Assembly (NCBI GenBank): GCA_023415605.1
Contig: JAEZKB010000024.1
Span: 1-17,389, forward strand
Origin: Pseudomonadota bacterium
GTDB lineage: Bacteria; Pseudomonadota; Alphaproteobacteria; Rhizobiales; Devosiaceae
Direction: 5' to 3'
Length of the DNA: 17,389 bases
Below, piece by piece: positions 6,737 to 13,571 of the stretch; within the stretch, counting starts at the first letter, position 1; each line of letters opens with the position of its first letter. The position numbers were made by a program, and so were the translations under genes. The notes beneath the pieces are model-generated. The model was not told the DNA's origin and did no database searches. It saw only the letters and a program-made list of their open reading frames with translations.

Positions 6737-7090
6737 ATGTCCAGGCAACGCTACCTCGCCATCTACCAAGGCTCCCTGTCCGCACGAGAGAAGGCCGAGC
6801 AGGCTGGCACCATGAGCGCGGATGCGGCAGCGGCAGGCATGGCAGCCTGGGGCGCCTGGGTCGAGCGTTACCGAGACCAAATCGTCGACGTTGGATCCCC
6901 GCTGGGTCCTACCAAGCGCATTTCTGCCTCCGGCATCGCCGATGTGACCAATATGGCGGTGGCATACGTGATCGTGGAAGCCGAGTCGCATGAGGCGGCT
7001 GCCGCTATGTTCCGCGATCACCCGCACTTCACCATCTTCCCCGGCGACTCGGTCGAGGTGATGCCGTGCCTGCCTATGCCGCAGGCTTGA
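6737..7090 (+). CDS. Small YCII-like alpha/beta protein at the end of module 1
   Basis: A 117-residue protein resembling the YCII-like dimeric alpha/beta-barrel proteins: strand RYLAIYQGSL, helix about 27-48, DVGSPLG (51-57), a central strand AVAYVIVEAES, then DHPHF (94-98) and the C-terminal VEVMPCLPMP. It lacks a DGPF motif, so it is not a fourth DGPF copy. It begins 24 bases after the sigma factor stop with a very strong Shine-Dalgarno, AAGGAGG (6724-6730), six bases before the ATG, suggesting high translation within the same transcript. I infer it belongs to the ECF42 module by position. No catalytic residue can be pointed out and the function is unknown. Confidence 0.8.
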   Translation: MSRQRYLAIYQGSLSAREKAEQAGTMSADAAAAGMAAWGAWVERYRDQIVDVGSPLGPTKRISASGIADVTNMAVAYVIVEAESHEAAAAMFRDHPHFTIFPGDSVEVMPCLPMPQA

Positions 7091-7104
7091 TCGTCGCGAA
7101 ACCC

Positions 7105-7133
7105 TTGCTCGCCGGGGGCCTTTCCTCTATATC
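7105..7133 (+). promoter_or_regulatory. Likely sigma-70 promoter for rplY
   Basis: TTGCTC (7105-7110) and TATATC (7128-7133) are separated by 17 bases, each matching four of six consensus positions. Transcription would start near 7140. The element lies in the 135-base gap before rplY. Confidence 0.55.
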
Positions 7134-7146
7134 CCGCGCCCATGAA

Positions 7147-7174
7147 GCGCCCGTCACCCCTGGAGGACGGGTGC
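7147..7174 (+). promoter_or_regulatory. Leader hairpin upstream of rplY
   Basis: GCGCCCGTC (7147-7155) can pair with GACGGGTGC (7166-7174) as a 9-bp stem including one G-T pair, with a 10-base loop. It would form near the 5' end of the rplY transcript. A TTTT follows at 7181-7184 but not directly at the stem, so it is not a clear terminator. Possible regulatory leader. Confidence 0.4.
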
Positions 7175-7225
7175 GTGAGCTTTTGGCTGTCAAAGGTTCA
7201 CACCAACCCATGAATGGAACATTCA

Positions 7226-7870
7226 ATGGCTACTGCTGCTAAAGAGCTCAAGGCTCAGGCGCGGAGCGGGGTGGGCAAGGGGGCCGCTCGTGCACTGCGT
7301 CGTCAGGGTCTTGTGCCCGCCGTCATCTACGGCGACAAGAAGCCCGCGACCCCGATTTCGGTGTCGTACAACGAGATCAACAAGCGCATCTACGCTGGCG
7401 GCTTCCTCTCGCACACGTTCACCATCGACGTGGACGGCGCCAAGGAACTCGTGATCCCGCGCGACTACCAGCTCGACGTCGTCAAGGACTTCCCGATCCA
7501 TGTGGACTTCCTCCGCATCGGCAAGGGCTCCAAGATCAACGTTCAGGTGCCGGTACACTTCATCAATGAAGAGTCCTCGCCGGGCATCAAGCGCGGTGGC
7601 GTGCTAAATGTCGTCCACCACACGCTGGACCTGACCGTCGCTGCCGACAACATCCCGGAAGCGATCGAGGTCGATCTGACCGACCTCGATGTCGGCGACG
7701 CGATCCACATCTCCTCGATCAAGCTGCCGGCCGGCGCGACCGACCACAGCCACGAGGAAGACCTGACCATCGCGACCATCGTCGCGCCGTCGGGCCTGCG
7801 CGCTGAAGAAGACGCGGCTGCTCCGGCCGCCGACGCTGTTCCGGCCGCTGCCGACGCCAAGAAGGAATAA
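7226..7870 (+). CDS. rplY: 50S ribosomal protein L25 / Ctc
   Basis: A 214-residue two-domain L25 (Ctc/TL5 type). The N-terminal domain (about 5-93), with AARALRRQGLVPAVIYG and RDYQLDVVKDFPIHVDF, binds 5S rRNA. A beta-rich C-terminal domain (about 98-185) contains VPVHFINEESSPGIKRGGVL and VDLTDLDVGD. An Ala/Asp-rich tail ends the protein. The long form is usual in alphaproteobacteria, unlike the one-domain E. coli protein. I chose the ATG at 7226 (MATAAKEL) with GGAA (7216-7219) six bases upstream, rather than the in-frame ATG at 7214. A sigma-70-like promoter and a leader hairpin lie upstream, a strong terminator downstream. Confidence 0.96.
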   Translation: MATAAKELKAQARSGVGKGAARALRRQGLVPAVIYGDKKPATPISVSYNEINKRIYAGGFLSHTFTIDVDGAKELVIPRDYQLDVVKDFPIHVDFLRIGKGSKINVQVPVHFINEESSPGIKRGGVLNVVHHTLDLTVAADNIPEAIEVDLTDLDVGDAIHISSIKLPAGATDHSHEEDLTIATIVAPSGLRAEEDAAAPAADAVPAAADAKKE

Positions 7871-7892
7871 TCCTTCGGCTCAAAGCCCATTC

Positions 7893-7926
7893 GGGGGTGG
7901 GCCACGGCCCGCCCCCTTTTTCTTTT
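7893..7926 (+). terminator. Intrinsic terminator between rplY and pth
   Basis: GGGGGTGGGC (7893-7902) pairs with GCCCGCCCCC (7907-7916) as a 10-bp GC-rich stem with one G-T pair and a 4-base loop, followed at once by TTTTTCTTTT (7917-7926). It ends just before the pth ribosome binding site. A smaller hairpin, GAAGGA-ATAA-TCCTTC (7861-7876), spans the rplY stop codon. Confidence 0.88.
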
Positions 7927-7939
7927 CGGAGAAGACGCG

Positions 7940-8683
7940 ATGCATCTCCTGGTCGGCCTGGGCAATCCGGGCGAAAAGTATCGCAACAACCGCCACAACA
8001 TCGGTTTCATGGCCGCCGACGCGATCGCGCGCCGCCATGGCTTTCCCGGCTTCCGGGAGAAATTCCAGGGCCTGATCTCGGAAGGTCAGATCGAGGGCGA
8101 GCGCGTGCTGATCTTGAAGCCGCAGACCTTCATGAATGCCTCGGGCGACAGTGTCCAGGCGGTCGCCAATTTCTATAAACTCGGCCCGGCCGACGTGACC
8201 GTGCTCTATGACGAACTCGACCTCGTGCCTGGCAAGGTGCGGGTGAAACGCGGCGGCGGCGCCGGCGGCCACAATGGCCTGCGCTCGATCGACCCGCAGA
8301 TCGGCCCCGATTATCGTCGCGTGCGCCTCGGCATCGGTCACCCCGGCCACAAGGACCGGGTGATGCCTTGGGTGCTCGGCGACTTTTCGAAGGCCGACGC
8401 CGAATGGCTGAACCCGCTGCTCGATGCGCTGGCCGACAATGCCGGGATGATTGTGCGCGGCGACGACAATGGCCTGATGAACAAGCTGGCACTCGCCATC
8501 AATGGCGACGGCGCCGAGCGACCGCAGCGTCCCCCGACGGCCGATCCGACGCGGCCCAAGGCGACCGGGCAGAGCCACATCCGCGCCGCGCGTCCGCAGC
8601 CGCCCCAAGCGAAGGTGCCCGAGACTGGGCCGATGGCGGACATGCTGAGGAAACTGTTCAAGAAGGACGACGCCAGTTCCTGA
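7940..8683 (+). CDS. pth: Peptidyl-tRNA hydrolase
   Basis: Pth cleaves peptidyl-tRNAs released by stalled ribosomes and recycles the tRNA. Active-site residues are visible: N9 in LVGLGNPG, catalytic H19 in NRHNIGF, N66 in FMNASG, D91 in DELDL and N112 in GGHNGLRS; these correspond to E. coli N10, H20, N68, D93 and N114. The 247-residue protein carries a C-terminal extension of roughly 55 residues beyond the catalytic fold. It is rich in Pro, Arg and Ala, probably disordered, and ends in a short helical MADMLRKLFKK segment. Such tails occur in alphaproteobacterial Pth proteins. The ATG at 7940 has GGAG (7928-7931) eight bases upstream. That site starts right after the T-run of the rplY terminator, so pth expression depends on read-through or on a promoter inside rplY. 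Confidence 0.97.
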   Translation: MHLLVGLGNPGEKYRNNRHNIGFMAADAIARRHGFPGFREKFQGLISEGQIEGERVLILKPQTFMNASGDSVQAVANFYKLGPADVTVLYDELDLVPGKVRVKRGGGAGGHNGLRSIDPQIGPDYRRVRLGIGHPGHKDRVMPWVLGDFSKADAEWLNPLLDALADNAGMIVRGDDNGLMNKLALAINGDGAERPQRPPTADPTRPKATGQSHIRAARPQPPQAKVPETGPMADMLRKLFKKDDASS

Positions 8684-8746
8684 AACCGGCATTGACTTGA
8701 CACCCGTTCCGCACGAAGTGGAGCGGCAGAGAATTCGGAGAGTTTC

Positions 8747-9844
8747 ATGGGCTTCAAAATGGGCATCGTCGGCCTGCCGAACGTCGGCAAGTCGACCCTT
8801 TTCAACGCGCTGACCCGCACCGCCAACGCCCAGGCCGCGAACTTTCCGTTCTGCACCATCGAGCCGAATACCGGCGAGGTCGCGGTGCCGGATGCACGCC
8901 TTGAAAAGCTTGCCGCCATCGCCGGCTCGCGCGAGATCATCCCGGCCCGCATGAGCTTTGTGGACATCGCCGGCCTCGTCAAAGGCGCCAGCAAGGGCGA
9001 AGGCCTGGGCAACCAGTTCCTCGCCAATATCCGCGAATGCGATGCCATCGCCTATGTGCTGCGCTGCTTCGAGGACGGCAACATCATCCACGTTGCCAAC
9101 AAGGTCGATCCGTTGGCGGACGCCGAGGTGGTCGAGACCGAGTTGATGCTGGCCGACCTCGAGAGCCTCGAGAAGCGCCGCACCGGCGTCGAGAAGAAGG
9201 CCAAGCAGGGCGACAAGGACGCCAAGGTGACCCTCGACCTCATCGACCGCTCGCTTACCCTTCTCCGCGACGGCAAATCGGCGCGTCTGGTGCAGCGCAG
9301 CGCGGAAGAGGAAAAGCCGTTCCGCGAGCTGCAGCTCCTCACCTCCAAGCCCGCCCTTTATGTCTGCAATGTCGACGAGGGCTCGGCCGCCACCGGCAAC
9401 GCCATGAGCAAGCAGGTCGAGGACTACGCCAAGCAGCACAACGCCGCGGTGATCGTCATTTCGGCCGAGATCGAGAGCCAGCTCGCCCAGCTTCCCGATG
9501 AGGAGCAGAACGAGTATCTCGAAACCCTCGGCCTCAAGGAGCCGGGCCTGAATCGATTGATTCGCGAAGCCTACCAACTGCTTGGGCTGCAAACCTATTT
9601 CACAGCCGGACCGAAGGAAGCGCGGGCCTGGACCATCCATAAGGGTGACCGGGCACCGCAGGCCGCCGGCGTCATTCATACTGACTTTGAGCGCGGCTTT
9701 ATCCGCGCCCAGACCATTGCCTATGATGACTACGTCACGCTGGGCGGCGAAGTTCCCGCCAAGGAAGCCGGCAAGGCGCGTGACGAAGGCAAAGAATATG
9801 TCGTCAAGGACGGCGACGTCATGCTTTTCAAGTTCAACACCTGA
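8747..9844 (+). CDS. ychF: Redox-regulated ATPase YchF (Obg-family, OLA1 type)
   Basis: A 365-residue Obg-like ATPase. The P-loop GLPNVGKST is at 9-17 and the G3-type DIAGLVKGA at 73-81. The nucleotide-specificity motif is NVDE (208-211) instead of NKxD, which explains ATP rather than GTP preference in the family. A helical insertion (about 125-200) follows the G domain's first half, and the C-terminal TGS domain (about 281-364) ends in KDGDVMLFKFN. YchF binds ribosomes and is a negative regulator of the oxidative stress response in E. coli. The ATG at 8747 has GGAG (8737-8740) six bases upstream. Overlapping TTGACT and TTGACA lie at 8692-8702, but no -10 element sits at a suitable distance. 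Neighbouring rplY and pth are also translation genes. Confidence 0.97.
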   Translation: MGFKMGIVGLPNVGKSTLFNALTRTANAQAANFPFCTIEPNTGEVAVPDARLEKLAAIAGSREIIPARMSFVDIAGLVKGASKGEGLGNQFLANIRECDAIAYVLRCFEDGNIIHVANKVDPLADAEVVETELMLADLESLEKRRTGVEKKAKQGDKDAKVTLDLIDRSLTLLRDGKSARLVQRSAEEEKPFRELQLLTSKPALYVCNVDEGSAATGNAMSKQVEDYAKQHNAAVIVISAEIESQLAQLPDEEQNEYLETLGLKEPGLNRLIREAYQLLGLQTYFTAGPKEARAWTIHKGDRAPQAAGVIHTDFERGFIRAQTIAYDDYVTLGGEVPAKEAGKARDEGKEYVVKDGDVMLFKFNT

Positions 9845-9859
9845 TACTGCGATACATTG

Positions 9860-10276
9860 ATGGAACAGCAACTCGCCACGTGGTGGTCGATCACATCGGC
9901 CTATGTGAATGCGCCGACCACCCTGTTCGATACGCCGTTCCAGCCCATGGCTCTGCTGCCGACATTCGGGCTGATCTGCCTGCTGGTGGGCGTGGCGCTG
10001 GCGCTCAAGTGGCGGCAGCGAAAGGCACTTTGGCTGCTGGCGCCTGGCCTTATCGCCGCGATGACGCCGATCACCATGTTGGTCGGGTTCGATATTCTCG
10101 GCTGGGTGGGCCTCGGGTTCATCGTCATCATCAGCATCATCGGACTGCTGCTCTGGGTGGGCATCATCGCCAACGACGTGCAGAAGCGCAGTTCCATCTG
10201 GCTGCTCGGCCTCTTCGAAGTGAGTTATCTCCTCTATGTCGGCGGTGTCGCCATCGCCATGATCTGGGGCACTTGA
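9860..10276 (+). CDS. Four-helix membrane protein of unknown function
   Basis: A 138-residue hydrophobic protein I do not recognise. Four membrane segments are visible, at about 31-49, 57-76, 82-103 and 113-136. A short basic loop KWRQRK (50-55) lies between the first and second, and NDVQKRS between the third and fourth. By the positive-inside rule those loops face the cytoplasm, which places both ends in the periplasm. A Trp-containing amphipathic N-terminus (residues 5-25) precedes the first helix. The ATG at 9860 is preferred over the TTG at 9857; neither has a good Shine-Dalgarno. It begins 15 bases after ychF and may be read with it. No catalytic or metal-binding motif is apparent. Confidence 0.75.
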   Translation: MEQQLATWWSITSAYVNAPTTLFDTPFQPMALLPTFGLICLLVGVALALKWRQRKALWLLAPGLIAAMTPITMLVGFDILGWVGLGFIVIISIIGLLLWVGIIANDVQKRSSIWLLGLFEVSYLLYVGGVAIAMIWGT

Positions 10277-10338
10277 GGGCTGGTGCATTTGCCGCGCGAC
10301 GGGAGTAGAACAGCCCGGTTGACGTATAGGGAAGGCAA

Positions 10339-10836
10339 ATGACCAACAGCGTTACAGCCGGCCGCCGCCATTTCGAGGATCTGGCGGTGGGCGAGGTGGT
10401 GCAACTGGGCAGGACCACCGTCACCAAAGAGATGATCATCGAGTTCGCCCGCGAGTTCGACCCTTTTCCGTTTCACCTTGACGAAGAAGCCGCGCGCAAG
10501 TCGCTGCTCGGCGGGCTCGCCTCCTCGGGCTGGCAGACGGCGGCATTGAGCCTTCGCATGCTGGTCGACAGCTTCCTCGGCAGCGTCGCCTCGATGGGCG
10601 GCCTCGGCTTTTCCGACCTCAAGTGGAAAAAGCCGGTGATGAAGGGCGACACCATCAGCGGCACGGCGACGGTCGCGACGCTGCGCCGCTCGCGTTCCCA
10701 CCCGGAGCGGGGCGTCGTGCAGCTCGACCTCGATATCCGCAACCAGGATGGCGAGCCGGTGATGTCGATGCGCCTCGCGAACCTCGTCGAGCTGCGCGAT
10801 CCTGCCGCGCCCATGATCGAGGGAGAGAACCCGTGA
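10339..10836 (+). CDS. MaoC-family dehydratase (hot-dog fold), first of a pair
   Basis: A 165-residue single-hot-dog MaoC-like protein. The hydratase-2 active-site motif is present as FDPFPFH, with D41 and H46 in the catalytic positions, followed by GGLASSGWQTAALSLRML. The central KWKKPVMKGDTISGTATV segment is also typical. Family members hydrate enoyl-CoA thioesters in the R configuration or dehydrate 3-hydroxyacyl-CoAs; the actual substrate here cannot be told. The ATG at 10339 has AGGGAAGG at 10328-10335. The 3' end overlaps the second MaoC gene by four bases (GTGA), so the two products are made together and may form a heteromer. It lies 62 bases after the membrane protein gene. Confidence 0.88.
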   Translation: MTNSVTAGRRHFEDLAVGEVVQLGRTTVTKEMIIEFAREFDPFPFHLDEEAARKSLLGGLASSGWQTAALSLRMLVDSFLGSVASMGGLGFSDLKWKKPVMKGDTISGTATVATLRRSRSHPERGVVQLDLDIRNQDGEPVMSMRLANLVELRDPAAPMIEGENP

Positions 10837-11384
10837 CGCGCTGGTTCGAGAACATCACCATCGACGAGGCGTTTCCACTTGGCTCGCATACCTTCACCGA
10901 GGAGGAGATCATCCGCTTCGGCAAGCTCTACGATCCGCAGTATTTCCACGTCGATCCGGAAGCCGCCAAGGAGAGCCATTTCGGCGGGCTCGTAGCCTCG
11001 GGTTGGCATACGGTTTCAGTAGGGCACAAACGCATGGTGGCGGCGCTGGAAGCCGAGGAAGAGCGGCTCAAGGGCCTCGGCGAAGAGCCGGGTGTTTCCG
11101 GCCCCTCCCCCGGCGTCAACAAGATGGACTTCAAGGCGCCGGTGCGGCCTGGCGATACCGTGACTTATACGCTGATTGTCACCGGCAAGCGGCCGTCCAA
11201 CTCGATTCCGGGCTGGGGCCTCCTTTTCAACACGATCCAAGCCAAGAACCAGCGCGACGAACTGGTGTACCACGCGGAACTGGTGGGGTTCTCGAAACTC
11301 CGCGACTACAAGATGCCGCTGCGACTCAAGGTTCTTATGGCGTTGACCAAGATACCCGGATTGGGGACATTGCTGCGCCGCTGA
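10833..11384 (+). CDS. MaoC-family dehydratase (hot-dog fold), second of a pair
   Basis: A 183-residue MaoC-like protein with the motif YDPQYFH (D34 and H39 conserved, but Tyr in the Pro position of the usual motif) and GGLVASGWHTVSVGHKRM. Relative to the first copy it has an insertion (about 70-95, rich in Glu and Gly) between the hot-dog helix and the next strand, and a basic C-terminal extension ending LGTLLRR. I chose the GTG at 10833, which overlaps the previous stop as GTGA and has GGGAGAG (10821-10827) five bases upstream. The frame is open much further upstream, but only as an out-of-frame reading of the first MaoC gene. Likely an enoyl-CoA hydratase or partner subunit; substrate unknown. 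Confidence 0.86.
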   Translation: MTRWFENITIDEAFPLGSHTFTEEEIIRFGKLYDPQYFHVDPEAAKESHFGGLVASGWHTVSVGHKRMVAALEAEEERLKGLGEEPGVSGPSPGVNKMDFKAPVRPGDTVTYTLIVTGKRPSNSIPGWGLLFNTIQAKNQRDELVYHAELVGFSKLRDYKMPLRLKVLMALTKIPGLGTLLRR

Positions 11385-11412
11385 CGCGCAACGAATCCTG
11401 GTGAGCATGCCC

Positions 11413-11793
11413 ATGATGCGACAGACGATCCTGACCCTCGCCCTCCTCGCGGCTTCGGCCGCGCCGGCCTTGGCACAAGGCATGACGGTGGCGGGGGTTG
11501 AGGGTAATTGGGCCTGCCGCGCTCTCATCGACGGCAAGAAGGCCGGCATCCTCACTATCTTCGCCGGCACCTATGGCTATGCCTCCGTGAACTTCGGCTC
11601 GAAGGCCTCAGGCACCGGCGCGGCCGAGATGTACTCGGACGGCGCCAAGTTCATCGACGGCACGCTGGTACAGGGCGCCGGCATCACCAAGGCCCTGATG
11701 GGCTTTGACACCGAGGGCAAGGACGCCCTGACCCTCTATCAGCCGCAGCCCGACCAGACCGACAAGCCGATCCTTATCTGCTCGCCGCGCTAG
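11413..11793 (+). CDS. Small secreted protein with one cysteine pair, unknown function
   Basis: A 126-residue protein with a clear Sec signal peptide: basic MMRQ, hydrophobic TILTLALLAASAA, and an ALA-QG cleavage site after about residue 21. The mature part is about 105 residues, beta-rich in appearance, with just two cysteines, C35 in NWACRAL and C123 in the C-terminal ILICSPR; these could form one disulphide joining the ends. I do not recognise the family. The start is uncertain: ATG codons at 11407, 11413 and 11416 and a GTG at 11401 are all in frame. I chose 11413 because GGTGAG (11400-11405) then lies seven bases upstream. The stop TAG shares the CTAG palindrome with the stop of the convergent sigma factor. 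Confidence 0.78.
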   Translation: MMRQTILTLALLAASAAPALAQGMTVAGVEGNWACRALIDGKKAGILTIFAGTYGYASVNFGSKASGTGAAEMYSDGAKFIDGTLVQGAGITKALMGFDTEGKDALTLYQPQPDQTDKPILICSPR

Positions 11794-13049
11794 CTGGTGC
11801 AGGCGCGGGCGCGCTCGAGCAGCAGCGTCCGCTCCCGCTCGTTGCGCGTCAATTCGGCGGCGCGGGTGAACTCGACCCTTGCTTCATCCAGTCGACCGAG
11901 CTTGTAGAGGAAGTCGCCGCGCACGCTGGGCAGCAGGTGGTAGGTCTTGAGCGCTGGGAACTCTAGCAGCTGGTCGGCAAGATCGAGGCCGGCCTGCGGC
12001 CCCTCGGCAAAGCCCAGCGCCACGGCGCGGTTGAGCTCGACCACCGGCGACGGCGTCAGCTCGGCCAGCTCGTCGTAGAGCTCGACGATTCTATCCCAGT
12101 CGGTGTCCTCGGGTTTGCGCGCGCGGGCGTGGCAGGCCGCAATGGCAGCCTGCAGCGCGTACTGCCCGCGTCCTGGGCTGCTCTCGGCCTTCTCCAGCGC
12201 CGCCAGGCCGCGGCGGATCAGCATCTGATCCCACAGTGCCCGATTCTGTTCGAGCAGCAGGATCGGCTCGCCCTTGGCATTGGTGCGGGCTCTGGCCCGC
12301 GAGGCCTGGATCTCCATCAGCGCCACGAGACCATGCACTTCTGGCTCGTCCTGAGCCAGATTGGCGACGATGCGCCCCAGCCGCAGTGCCTCGTCGCAGA
12401 GTTCGGTGCGCAGCCACTCGGACCCAGCAGTGGCCGAATAGCCCTCGTTGAAGATGAGGTAGATGACCTCGAGCACCGAGCCCAGCCGTTCGGCCCGGTC
12501 GGCCCCGCGTGGGACTTCGAAGGGCACGCCAGCATCCGCAATAGTGCGCTTGGCGCGGACAATGCGCTGCGCAATCGTCGGCTCCGGGACGAGGAAGGCG
12601 CGGGCAATCTCGTCGGTGGTGAGCCCGCCCATGAGCCGCAGCGTCAGCGCGACGCGGGCTTCGGTGGAAAGGATCGGGTGGCAGGAGGTGAAGATCAGCC
12701 GGAGGAGATCGTCGCCAACATCATCGTCCAGCGCCTCGGCATAGTCGGGCACCGCCTGCTCTTCTTCGCTGAGATCGCGACCGACCTCTTCGAGCTTGCG
12801 GTCAATCATCTTGTTGCGCCGGAAGAAATCGATCGCCTTGCGCTTGGCCGCGGCCATTAGCCAAGCGCCCGGATTGCGCGGCACGCCCGATTTCGGCCAG
12901 GCATCGAGCGCCACGAGCAGCGCATCCTGCGCCAGTTCCTCGGCTGTCGAGAGATCGCGCACCATGCGGGTAAGACTGGCGACGAGCTTGGCCTGCTCCA
13001 TGCGCCAGACGGCCTCGATGGCCCGGTGTGTTTCGGATACTTGCGTCAC
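11790..13049 (-). CDS. ECF42-type RNA polymerase sigma factor (module 2)
   Basis: A 419-residue sigma factor: region 2 at about 8-80 (STAEELAQDALLVALDAWP, GVPRNPGAWL 55-64, KRKAIDFFRRNK), LLRLIFTSCHPIL (115-127), region 4 to about 172 (EIARAFLVPEPTIAQRIVRAKRTI), DUF6596-like domain with the canonical FNEGY (200-204), and a TPR-like C-terminus with SPVVELNRAVALG. Domain layout and the adjoining DGPF genes place it in ECF42. It is closer to the family norm than the paralogue at 5471-6712. Start: GTG at 13049, which gives the usual HRAIEAVWR N-terminus; there is no good Shine-Dalgarno, so it may rely on read-through translation from the DGPF genes 65 bases upstream. It converges on, and shares its stop region with, the small secreted protein gene. 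Confidence 0.9.
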   Translation of the reverse strand: MTQVSETHRAIEAVWRMEQAKLVASLTRMVRDLSTAEELAQDALLVALDAWPKSGVPRNPGAWLMAAAKRKAIDFFRRNKMIDRKLEEVGRDLSEEEQAVPDYAEALDDDVGDDLLRLIFTSCHPILSTEARVALTLRLMGGLTTDEIARAFLVPEPTIAQRIVRAKRTIADAGVPFEVPRGADRAERLGSVLEVIYLIFNEGYSATAGSEWLRTELCDEALRLGRIVANLAQDEPEVHGLVALMEIQASRARARTNAKGEPILLLEQNRALWDQMLIRRGLAALEKAESSPGRGQYALQAAIAACHARARKPEDTDWDRIVELYDELAELTPSPVVELNRAVALGFAEGPQAGLDLADQLLEFPALKTYHLLPSVRGDFLYKLGRLDEARVEFTRAAELTRNERERTLLLERARACTS

Positions 13050-13114
13050 GGCGGCGGATCAAAACAGCTTGACCCGCCACCCGCAAGGGCTTGGCCGCCC
13101 GGCGCATGGCCAGA

Positions 13115-13566
13115 CTAGCGGTTCTTGTCCTCGAGCGCGCGCACCCGCTCATTCTGCGCCTGCAACTCGGGGGTAAAGGCGTCGCCGAAATCCTCGGCTT
13201 CGTAGATCTGGCGGAGTTCCAATTCGACATTGCCGTGAGCATCGAGCGGCGGCCATTTCTTGAGCCACTCGACGGCCTCTTCGCGCGAGTTCACCTGGAT
13301 CACCGTGTAGCCGGCGACCAGCTCCTTGGCTTCGGCGAAGGGTCCGTCGACGACGGTCGGCTTGCCGCCGCTGAACTTGACCTTGAGCCCGCGTGAGGAC
13401 GGCATCAGCCCGTCGCCGCCGATCAGCACGCCGGCCTTCGCCATCTCCTCGTTGTAGGCCATCATCTGGCCGATCAGCGCTTCCATATGCTTGGGATCGC
13501 TGGCGCCGCCGGCCCTGCCTCCGCCTCGGTCTCGGCATCGGCCTTGCGGAAAATCACGAAACGCAT
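13115..13566 (-). pseudogene. DGPF/YCII-family gene with an N-terminal frameshift (module 2)
   Basis: The gene has a strong ribosome binding site and a start at 13566 giving MRFVIFRKADAETEAE, the expected first strand of a DGPF protein. That frame stops after 30 codons (TGA 13476-13474). The rest of the protein continues in another frame: SDPKHMEALIGQMMAYNEEMAKAG, the VVDGPF motif, then ELVAGYTVIQ and a normal end at 13115. The two starts are 80 bases apart, so one base is missing (or two are extra). Adding one G to the GGG run (CCC at 13513-13515 on the given strand) restores a 150-residue protein. The part from the internal ATG at 13486 (123 residues) could be made by reinitiation, but it lacks the first strand and has no ribosome binding site. 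True mutation or sequence error cannot be distinguished here. Confidence 0.82.
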
Positions 13567-13571
13567 AGCAC

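Noticed and set aside
8692..8725. Perfect TTGACA before ychF as a promoter
   Set aside because: No -10-like hexamer lies at 16-18 bases spacing; a -35 alone is not enough to call a promoter.
9099..9110. NKVD in YchF as a GTPase G4 motif
   Set aside because: It lies too early in the fold (residues 118-121). The nucleotide-specificity position of the family is NVDE at 208-211, so ATP specificity stands.
7880..10288. An 802-codon open frame on the minus strand
   Set aside because: It runs antisense to pth, ychF and the membrane protein gene, all with clear family motifs. Its translation is His/Gln/Asp/Gly-rich with no recognisable domain, typical of the complement of high-GC coding sequence.
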